Of a stretch of 15,204 nt of DNA, positions 7,154 to 12,887 are shown one piece after another. This DNA is from Geodermatophilaceae bacterium (GTDB lineage Bacteria; Actinomycetota; Actinomycetes; Mycobacteriales; Geodermatophilaceae). The translations under genes were made by a program, and so were the position numbers. The DNA lies in assembly GCA_013814015.1 (NCBI GenBank), contig JACCQS010000147.1, positions 1 through 15,204 of the forward strand, read 5' to 3'. Under the pieces are notes generated by a model. The model ran no database searches. It was not told where the DNA came from and saw only the letters and a list, made by a program, of their open reading frames with translations. Position 1 is the first letter of the stretch. Each line of letters starts with the position of its first letter.

Positions 7154-8455
7154 GTGCCAACAGCCCGATCGCAAACCTCATCCAGCGCCGAACGTCTCGA
7201 ACTCTCGCCCTTCGTCGCAACCCGCTACAGCGATCCCGAGCGCCTTTCCGCCCTCACCTCACTGGCCTACGACCTCATCGCGCCCGACGAGCGGGAGAAC
7301 CTGGCCCAGGCCGACGAGCACAGCATCGTGCATCTGACCCTGCCCACGTTCGGCGCCGATGACGCCAAGCGCCGGTTGTACGCCTGGCGACGCGACGGCG
7401 TACTGGTGCCCGATACGGAGCCGGCGCTGTTCGTCTACGACCTGGCCGAGACCGGTGCTGGACCTGACCGCCTCTCGACCAGAGGCTGGGTCGGCTCGGT
7501 CACCCTCGTGCCACCCGGCTCGCCGGCCATCTCGCCGCACGAAGCGACGATGCCCGCGCCGGTAGCCGACCGGCTACGGCTGCTGGCCGCGACCAAGGCC
7601 AACCTCGAGCCCATCGTGCTCACCCACGACGGCCGGACAGCGGTCGCCGGGGAGATCGCGCACGACTTCGTCGACGGCGTCGAGCCGATCGTCGACCTGC
7701 TCGATGATGCCCGCGTACGGCATCGGCTCTGGCGGGTCGCCGACCCCGAAGTGCTGCTGGCCGTACGCGCCGACTTCGCCGATCGTCGGGCAGTCATCGC
7801 CGACGGCCATCATCGCTACGAGAGCTATCTCGACTACCGGGCCCTGCAGCACGCCACGGCCGCAGGCGCCGGGCCCTGGGACCGTGGACTGGCACTGCTC
7901 GTCCCGACCGAGGCGCATGGGCCACAGGTACGCGCCATCCACCGCGTGGTTCCAGATCTCCCCCTGGATCGGGCGGTGCAGGCTGCATCCGGTGCTTTTC
8001 GGTGCACCACGATCAACCGGCTGACCGCGGCCGAGGCTGACGATCTGCTCGCAACCGCGACGCAGACCACGGTCCTGCTCACCGACGGCAGCCACTGGAT
8101 CGGCCTGACCGAGCCTGATCGGGCGCCGTTGCTGGCCAGTACCCCGGCGCCGCTGGCTGCTGCGTGGTGGGATCTGGACATCGCGCTGGTCGATGCCGGC
8201 CTCATCGAGGGCCTGTGGGCAGCCTCCGGCACGGTGGCCTTGAAACACTCCATCGCGTCGGCGATCGAGACGGCCAGACAAAGAGCCGGTGTAGCTGTCC
8301 TGGTCCGACCGACGGCGGCCAGTACGGTCCTCGATCTGGCGGCCCGTGGCGTCCTGATGCCGCGCAAATCCACCTTCTTCGTCCCGAAGCCGAGGACCGG
8401 TCTGGTGATGCGCTGCTTCGTCGACGAATCCGACTTTCCCGAGCCGGCCGGCTAG
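7154..8455 (+). CDS. DUF1015 family protein (COG4198)
   Basis: This is a 433-residue soluble protein of a widespread family without a settled activity. Typical marks are LSPFVATRYSDPERL (17-31), the SPHEATMPAP motif (127-136), VIADGHHRYESYLDY (214-228), and the C-terminal RGVLMPRKSTFFVPKPRTGL (next residues VMRCF). Length is normal for the family. The DGHHR motif is reminiscent of the DGHHR/GxHR nucleotide-binding signature of the ParB/sulfiredoxin-like fold, so a nucleotide-dependent enzyme is possible, but this is inference. The start is GTG at 7154; no later start keeps the conserved SPF segment. The gene is divergent from the hydrolase/HAD operon and ends 54 nt before the convergent SSB-like gene. 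Confidence 0.95.
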   Translation: MPTARSQTSSSAERLELSPFVATRYSDPERLSALTSLAYDLIAPDERENLAQADEHSIVHLTLPTFGADDAKRRLYAWRRDGVLVPDTEPALFVYDLAETGAGPDRLSTRGWVGSVTLVPPGSPAISPHEATMPAPVADRLRLLAATKANLEPIVLTHDGRTAVAGEIAHDFVDGVEPIVDLLDDARVRHRLWRVADPEVLLAVRADFADRRAVIADGHHRYESYLDYRALQHATAAGAGPWDRGLALLVPTEAHGPQVRAIHRVVPDLPLDRAVQAASGAFRCTTINRLTAAEADDLLATATQTTVLLTDGSHWIGLTEPDRAPLLASTPAPLAAAWWDLDIALVDAGLIEGLWAASGTVALKHSIASAIETARQRAGVAVLVRPTAASTVLDLAARGVLMPRKSTFFVPKPRTGLVMRCFVDESDFPEPAG

Positions 8456-8485
8456 TCGACGAGGTGATCCTCGGTGGTCTGTCGA
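8456..8485. terminator. Possible weak bidirectional hairpin between convergent genes
   Basis: CGAGG (8460-8464) and CCTCG (8469-8473) form a perfect 5-bp stem with a TGAT loop, flanked by TCGAC (8456-8460) and GTCGA (8481-8485). It lies just after the DUF1015 stop and before the end of the convergent SSB-like gene. No T tract follows, so the call is weak. Confidence 0.28.
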
Positions 8486-8509
8486 AGCCGGATGACCGCA
8501 CGAAGACGG

Positions 8510-8887
8510 TCATGCGACTCCGGTGGTCGCCGGACGTCGACGTGGCTTGTCGGCGGCCGCCCGAGAGACCCGGCGGACGGTGCGAACGTCGACCTCGTAC
8601 GCGCTGCGCGTTCCTGACTCGCCGCGCCAGAATCGGCGGTGCAGGGCACCATGTATCTCGAAGACGTCCCCTACCGCCCAACCGGCGGCGGCTTTGACCG
8701 TTGCCGCCCGGTAGCTGGTGCACTCGAGGGAGTCGGTGGACTGCCGTCGGACCGCGGCAGGCGGGCGTCGGACCACGATCCGAAAGCTCACCGCAGCGTC
8801 TCCACTGGGCATGATCTTGTTCACGGGTTCTTCGGCCAGCCGGCCGATCAGATGCACTTCGTTGGTGTCGATGAGCGCCAAGCTCAT
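8510..8887 (-). CDS. Short single-stranded DNA-binding (SSB-like) OB-fold protein
   Basis: The 125-residue protein has the SSB OB-fold pattern: NEVHLIGRLAEEP (9-21), GDAAVSFRIVVRR (29-41), DSLECTSYRAATVKAAAGW (52-70), GDVFEIHGALHRRFWRGESG (73-92) and AYEVDVRTVRRV (97-108). The start is ATG at 8887, with GGGG about 6 nt upstream. After the OB fold there is only a basic tail, KPRRRPATTGVA. The long Gly/Pro-rich linker and acidic tip (typically DDDIPF) of canonical SSB are missing, so this is probably a paralog and not the essential SSB. Some actinomycetes carry such paralogs. It is 109 nt downstream of the four-helix membrane protein gene on the same strand and convergent with DUF1015. Substrate preference for ssDNA or RNA cannot be read from the sequence. 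Confidence 0.86.
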   Translation of the reverse strand: MSLALIDTNEVHLIGRLAEEPVNKIMPSGDAAVSFRIVVRRPPAAVRRQSTDSLECTSYRAATVKAAAGWAVGDVFEIHGALHRRFWRGESGTRSAYEVDVRTVRRVSRAAADKPRRRPATTGVA

Positions 8888-8996
8888 GGCATCCCCGGAT
8901 CTCTTATCGGCGAGGCCCCCGTTGGGCTCCGCTACTACCCGACGAGCGTCGCTGATCCCGGCAGCACGCGGTTGCCGATTCAGGCGCTTGTGGATT

Positions 8997-9440
8997 TCAG
9001 CGAGCGGGTGTGGATTGTGCGGAACCCCGCTTGGCGCGGAGCCGGCCCACGACTTCGGCCAGTGCCGCGCCGATCAGAACCAGCAGGCAGGCCACGGCCC
9101 AGCCGACCAGGTAGTTCCGTCCGATGAGCGTGGGGTTGCCCGCCTCGGCGCCCGGTTTTCCGAGCAGCGGCAGCGCGATCAGGCTCAGCGAGCCGATGCT
9201 CACCAGTGCGACGAGGACCATGCGACGCCCGCTGGCAGACCATCGAGCGGCTGCGAGCCCGCTCACGGCAGCGGTGGCCGGCGCCAGGATGCCGTCGTGT
9301 ACGAGCAGCCCCGCTGCGAGCCAGAACCCCACCCACAGCAGGTTGACGAGGTCGATGGCCAGCAGATTGACCAGGCCGATCCCGATCAGCGTGAGGCCCC
9401 CGAGTCCGAGAAGCAGTCGCCCAAACCTGGGTCGAGTCAT
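8997..9440 (-). CDS. Four-helix membrane protein, partner of the molybdoenzyme gene
   Basis: I recognise no family. From ATG at 9440 it has 147 residues and four clear hydrophobic segments, at about 9-26 (LLGLGGLTLIGIGLVNLL), 29-49, 64-84 (VLVALVSIGSLSLIALPLL) and 103-125 (YLVGWAVACLLVLIGAALAEVV), followed by a short basic tail RAKRGSAQ. A longer reading from 9467 is possible, but 9440 gives a 4-nt ATGA overlap with the molybdoenzyme stop, the pattern of all other junctions in this unit. Position and coupling suggest it works with the membrane-bound oxidoreductase, for example as an anchor, assembly factor or quinone-side subunit. There are no obvious heme-ligand histidine pairs, which argues against a cytochrome. 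Confidence 0.8.
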   Translation of the reverse strand: MTRPRFGRLLLGLGGLTLIGIGLVNLLAIDLVNLLWVGFWLAAGLLVHDGILAPATAAVSGLAAARWSASGRRMVLVALVSIGSLSLIALPLLGKPGAEAGNPTLIGRNYLVGWAVACLLVLIGAALAEVVGRLRAKRGSAQSTPAR

Positions 9441-10678
9441 CCGATGACCTCGATCCGGCTGACCCACTTCGTCTGCAAAACGCCTGGACGACTGGGAGCG
9501 ATCAGCCGGCAGGGGAATCCGTGATCGCGGGCCAGCTCCTCGCCGTTGAGCCGCAGGGCGAGCAAGGTCCGCGGATCCGCTGAATGTTGAGTCGGAAGCA
9601 CCGATTCACCGAAGGCAGCCTGGGTTTGCAAGGAGATGATCCGCAGCCGCGACTCGGCTGGGGCGTCCACTGCCGCGAGCAGGTCACTGACCCGGACCCC
9701 GCTCCAATCCGCGTTGGTGGACCACCCCTCGACGCAGGTGATCGGCAATCTGACGTTCCGCTGGGGCATGGCGCGCAGTTCGTCCAGACTCCACGTGCCG
9801 GTTGTGCTCTCGGAGACCACCGTCAACTGGTAGTCCGGCCCGATCGACTCGTCGGGAATACCGGCGGCATCAGCAGTTCGGTTGATCGGGACACCCTGCG
9901 GTCCGGTGCCTATCGACGGAGAGAGCACGGCCAGCTTGGACAACCAGGGAATCGAGCCGCCCGCGACCGACAGGGCAGCGATCCCGGAGGCGACGTAGGC
10001 CGACAGCACGACCGTACGACGCGGGATTCCGGGTGTCTCAGAGGTCGGCGGAGCCCGGTCAGCTGGCATTTCCCCAGCCGTAGCCGACGGATCAGCGCTC
10101 GCGGTGGCAGAGAGCGGCTGCTCGTCGGTCTCGGCACTGGACACCGGCAGGGAGGAGTCATCGGCTTCGATCGGTCGGGCCAAGGCGTTCCGAATGATCG
10201 GCAATTTCACGGCGATGTGCAACAGCAGCGAGCCAGCGACGATCCACGCCACCGCGAAGTGCGCGTCGCGGAAATCGAAGGGCCAGAGATAGACCTTGGC
10301 GATATTGAGGACGCCGATGGTGAGTTCGAAGATGACTGCGGAGACCAGCAGAGCGACCGACAGCCGTTCCAAGCCGTGCACGAGCGACTTCACCGGGGGC
10401 CGGACGAACAACCGCGGGTAGACCGACCACAGCTTGACCAACAGCAGCGGGATCGCGGCCACTCCGCTGATCACGTGCGCGCCCTGGGTCACCCGGTATC
10501 CCCAGGAGGGGCTGGTCGGCCACGGAAACCAGACGAGGTCTTGGGCGGCATGCGAGAGGAGCCCGGTGACGAAACAGATGCTGATCGCGATCCCGAGTCC
10601 GATGCCCACGCGTGCGCTGACCGCCGGTGAGCGACCGCGACTGGGAAAGGTTTCCTCCCTTGGGACGAGCAAGGTCAT
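9437..10678 (-). CDS. Membrane-anchored molybdopterin-dependent oxidoreductase (sulfite oxidase/MsrP-like fold)
   Basis: The 413-residue protein has two parts. The N-terminal part has four TM helices (about 22-42, 67-86, 104-126, 139-160) with histidines 43, 68, 101, 140 and 154 near helix ends, resembling a small cytochrome b561-like module. After a polar low-complexity linker (170-218), IPRR at 218-221 precedes a fifth helix (222-242). The catalytic domain follows: YQLTVVSEST, LPITCVEGWSTNADWSGVRV (311-330; C315 as Mo ligand) and DHGFPCRLIAPSRPGVLQTK (385-404). By topology the cofactor domain would lie outside the membrane. ATG at 10678 overlaps the methyltransferase stop by 4 nt; an in-frame start at 10708 would overlap that gene more. 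The family oxidises or reduces small substrates at a molybdenum centre; the substrate here is unknown. Confidence 0.93.
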   Translation of the reverse strand: MTLLVPREETFPSRGRSPAVSARVGIGLGIAISICFVTGLLSHAAQDLVWFPWPTSPSWGYRVTQGAHVISGVAAIPLLLVKLWSVYPRLFVRPPVKSLVHGLERLSVALLVSAVIFELTIGVLNIAKVYLWPFDFRDAHFAVAWIVAGSLLLHIAVKLPIIRNALARPIEADDSSLPVSSAETDEQPLSATASADPSATAGEMPADRAPPTSETPGIPRRTVVLSAYVASGIAALSVAGGSIPWLSKLAVLSPSIGTGPQGVPINRTADAAGIPDESIGPDYQLTVVSESTTGTWSLDELRAMPQRNVRLPITCVEGWSTNADWSGVRVSDLLAAVDAPAESRLRIISLQTQAAFGESVLPTQHSADPRTLLALRLNGEELARDHGFPCRLIAPSRPGVLQTKWVSRIEVIG

Positions 10679-11340
10679 GGCAGCCGGCGATCCAACAGGG
10701 CGACCCATCGATCAGCCCGCTGGTCCAGACCGGCGAAGGCCAGCCCGGCCTGCTCGGCCAACGAGTAGATGGAGTCGGCTGCCACTCGGGCCCAGGGAAA
10801 CCAGGAGCTCACCATCTCGTCCACTTCCAGCCGGATCATCCGGCAGCTCACGCCCTTACCCGGCGGGTCGACCTCCACCACGGCCCGTCCCCCCGGCGCC
10901 AGCATTGTCTCGACCCGGCGTAACAGGAAGACCGGATTCCCGCCGATCCCGATGTTCCCGTCGGCCAGAAGGAGATTGGGCCACCTGCCCTGCCCCGGCA
11001 CGGAGGCGAAGATATCACGGCGTAGCGCCGTGGCACCCCGCTGCCGGGCTATCTGTACCGCCTCGGCGGAGACGTCGATGCCCAGCGCGCTGACTCCGGC
11101 CTCGGTCAAGGCCGCGCTGAGCCGGCCCGGCCCACAGCCGACATCCAACGTGTTGCGGGTGCAGTGGGCCAGCAGGATGTCGTCGTCGCAACTGGCCGGC
11201 TCGAGCCAACGCGTCACACCCATCCCCATGTCCTGACCAGCGTCGTCGACAGCGCGCAGGCGCCGACCGATCAGTGCTTGTGCATAGACGTCCACCGGAT
11301 TGCATCCGTTGTCGTTGATGGTTCCCCCGCCGATGTTCAT
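10675..11340 (-). CDS. Class I SAM-dependent methyltransferase
   Basis: This is a 221-residue cytoplasmic methyltransferase. Motif I is TLDVGCGPGRLSAALTEAG (64-82), the acidic end of strand 2 is GIDVSAEAVQIAR (87-99), and a strand-4 region LLADGNIGIGGNP is followed by LAPGGRAVVEVDPPG. The N-terminal NPVDVYAQALIG segment and the DGNIGIGG motif are characteristic of a subgroup I associate with these glycosyltransferase/molybdoenzyme loci in actinomycetes. The start is ATG at 11340, overlapping the DUF2064 gene stop by 4 nt; its own stop overlaps the molybdoenzyme start by 4 nt. The acceptor is unknown; a glycolipid or sugar product of the neighbouring transferases is an inference from context. 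Confidence 0.9.
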   Translation of the reverse strand: MNIGGGTINDNGCNPVDVYAQALIGRRLRAVDDAGQDMGMGVTRWLEPASCDDDILLAHCTRNTLDVGCGPGRLSAALTEAGVSALGIDVSAEAVQIARQRGATALRRDIFASVPGQGRWPNLLLADGNIGIGGNPVFLLRRVETMLAPGGRAVVEVDPPGKGVSCRMIRLEVDEMVSSWFPWARVAADSIYSLAEQAGLAFAGLDQRADRWVALLDRRLP

Positions 11341-12035
11341 CCCACCCCCTGCGATCTGAGTTCGGCCGAGACGTACAGGCCGAGATGTTCTGCAGCTATG
11401 ACTTTGGCGTCGTCAAGGGTGTCCAGGTCCCGAAGTGGGCCGACCTGTCCCACCCGTGCCCCGACCGCCCGCAATGCGGCGAGTGTGAGCTCGCCGGTGT
11501 CGCAGCGTGACGTGGGTACGGCGGCGAGTGCGGCGGCTTGGGCGGGAGCGGAGGTTCCGCAGACCCACCAACCGCCATCCTCGGCCGGTCCGAGAATCGC
11601 GTCGACGTCCGCCCCGCTGAGTAGGTCTGCGCTGTCGCGAAGCAGGCCTGCGCTCACCTGCGGGGTGTCCATTCCGATCTGCAGGATCCGTCGGGCTCGG
11701 CCGCCGGCGGTAGGACTGAGGGCGGCCGCATCGGCGTGGGCTTGGGCGAGTCGATGCCCCAGGTCACCTGAGGACTGCGAGATCACCTGCCAGTTCGCGA
11801 CCGTACGACGCAGAGCTGAGGTGTCGATGACTCCGGTGTCGGCAAGGTCGCCGGCCAGCGCCAGGATCCGGTGCGCGAAGACGGTTCCCGCGACGAGCAG
11901 GGTGTCCAACAGGGCCGCTGCGGCCACCCGGGCGGCCCCGACATCCCCCAGGTCGGCCGCCAACCTGGTCTTCACCGCACCGGGGCGTGGCGCCTTGGCC
12001 ACGACCAGCACGGCAACGTCCGGACAACCGCTCAC
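11337..12035 (-). CDS. DUF2064 / TIGR04282-type glycosyltransferase
   Basis: This 232-residue soluble GT-A-fold protein is related to nucleotidyltransferase-like sugar transferases. Family marks are VAVLVVAKAPRPGAVKTRL (7-25), QSSGDLGHRLAQAH (87-100), QIGMDTPQV (119-127), LGPAEDGGWWVCG (148-160) and LRDLDTLDD (201-209). The Lys/Arg-rich PGxxKTRL loop is the expected nucleotide contact, and GMD with its aspartate would be the metal site. The start is GTG at 12035, sharing GTGA with the stop of the GT2 gene. Its pairing with GT2 is common in bacteria. Neither donor nor acceptor can be read from sequence. A nucleotide-sugar-forming role instead of sugar transfer is the main alternative. Confidence 0.91.
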   Translation of the reverse strand: MSGCPDVAVLVVAKAPRPGAVKTRLAADLGDVGAARVAAAALLDTLLVAGTVFAHRILALAGDLADTGVIDTSALRRTVANWQVISQSSGDLGHRLAQAHADAAALSPTAGGRARRILQIGMDTPQVSAGLLRDSADLLSGADVDAILGPAEDGGWWVCGTSAPAQAAALAAVPTSRCDTGELTLAALRAVGARVGQVGPLRDLDTLDDAKVIAAEHLGLYVSAELRSQGVG

Positions 12036-12751
12036 GGCATCGCCGCAGCGAAGTCGCGCAGCGCGCGAGCGGTGCCCCTGAGAGAGCCGGTGACCTTGGA
12101 GCGCCCTGCGGTGCGAGGGGCATAGGCCACGTCGACTTCACGGATCTGCCAGCCGGCCTTTGCCGCTCGGACCAGTAGCTCGATCGGATAGCCGAATCTT
12201 CGATCCTCGACACCGAGCTCGCGCAGCGGGATCCGTCGGGTGACTCGGACCGAGCCCAGATCATGTATTGGGATCCCGGTGCGCCGGCGTAGCCGGGACG
12301 CGAGCACCGCATTACCGGCGCGGGCGTGCCACGGCCAGGCGCCCCTGCCGGTCGGTCGGCGACGCCCCACGACCAGGTCCACCCGCGCGATCCCACCGTT
12401 GGCCGCTACCGAATCCTCGTCGCCGGTGACACGTTCGAGGAGGGCCACCATAGCGGGCAGCTGGCCTGGATCGACCGAACCGTCGGAGTCCAGAAAGCAG
12501 ACGAGGTCGGTACGGGCGGCCAGGAGCCCGGCATGAACGGCCGCACCGTACCCAGGGGTGGCTTCGTGCACGACTCGCGCACCGAGGCGCCGCGCGACGG
12601 CTGCCGTGTCGTCGGTCGACGCGTTGTCCACGACGACGACCTCGTACCCGGCCGGCATCCGGTGCAGGACTCCGGGTAGCGCGCCGGCCTCGTCGCGCGC
12701 CGGCAGGATGACCGTCACCCGGGCAGCCGTCGATCCAGACTCCTGCTCCAC
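12032..12751 (-). CDS. Family 2 glycosyltransferase, DPM1/DPG-synthase-like
   Basis: From GTG at 12751 this is a 239-residue cytoplasmic enzyme. GT-A motifs are RVTVILPARDEAG (11-23), VVVDNASTDDTAAVA (39-53), CFLDSDGSVDP (85-95; DSD metal/nucleotide site), GYPIELLVRAAKAGW (187-201) and the C-terminal GRSKVTGSLRGT (216-227). The last is typical of polyprenyl-phosphate sugar synthases such as dolichol-phosphate mannosyltransferase. No TM segment is present. The start is uncertain. I prefer 12751 because TAGAGT lies 7 nt upstream, fitting a leaderless transcript. GTG at 12781 has AAGGAG 13 nt upstream, and the frame extends to a TTG at 12805. It heads the five-gene unit and overlaps the next gene by GTGA. 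Confidence 0.92.
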   Translation of the reverse strand: MEQESGSTAARVTVILPARDEAGALPGVLHRMPAGYEVVVVDNASTDDTAAVARRLGARVVHEATPGYGAAVHAGLLAARTDLVCFLDSDGSVDPGQLPAMVALLERVTGDEDSVAANGGIARVDLVVGRRRPTGRGAWPWHARAGNAVLASRLRRRTGIPIHDLGSVRVTRRIPLRELGVEDRRFGYPIELLVRAAKAGWQIREVDVAYAPRTAGRSKVTGSLRGTARALRDFAAAMP

Positions 12752-12758
12752 GTAAGCG

Positions 12759-12764
12759 ACTCTA
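12759..12764 (-). promoter_or_regulatory. -10-like element for the GT2 operon, leaderless geometry
   Basis: The minus strand reads TAGAGT, a good match to the actinobacterial TANNNT -10 box. Seven bases later comes GTG at 12751, the spacing expected between a -10 box and the transcription start. If used, the mRNA would begin at the GTG. No convincing -35 is seen. Confidence 0.4.
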
Positions 12765-12807
12765 GGTTGCACGACCTTCACGCTCGGTCCACGGCTCCTT
12801 ACCAATC

Positions 12808-12855
12808 GGTGACGTCGCGAAGGTGACCATTCGCTGAAAGGTTCCCAAATCTGGG
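12808..12855. promoter_or_regulatory. Candidate operator region between divergent operons
   Basis: Two direct copies of GGTGAC lie at 12808-12813 and 12822-12827, 14 nt start to start. An inverted CCCA-AATC-TGGG lies at 12844-12855, just upstream of or overlapping the expected -35 of the plus-strand gene. OmpR-type regulators bind direct repeats, and one is encoded two genes away. The spacing is not the classical 10-11 nt, so this is tentative. Confidence 0.25.
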
Positions 12856-12875
12856 TCCGTCATTCCCCTGATCCC

Positions 12876-12881
12876 TAGGCT
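12876..12881 (+). promoter_or_regulatory. -10-like element for the GT-C/two-component operon, leaderless geometry
   Basis: TAGGCT matches TANNNT and is followed by six bases and then ATG at 12888. No Shine-Dalgarno precedes that ATG. This is the layout of a leaderless actinobacterial promoter. The -35 region is not conserved. Confidence 0.45.
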
Positions 12882-12887
12882 CAGGCA

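Noticed and set aside
8888..8996. Hairpin CGGCA/TGCCG (8959-8977) as a terminator for the molybdoenzyme unit
   Set aside because: It has only five base pairs, a nine-base loop and no U tract, which is common by chance in such GC-rich DNA.
9584..10630. 348-codon open frame on the plus strand opposite the molybdoenzyme
   Set aside because: The composition is Arg/Gly/Asp/Gln-rich and random-looking. The minus-strand gene has the Mo-ligand motif and overlapping neighbours.
10679..10708. Ten-codon N-terminal extension of the molybdoenzyme
   Set aside because: It would overlap the methyltransferase gene by 34 nt. ATG at 10678 gives the 4-nt overlap seen at every other junction of the unit.
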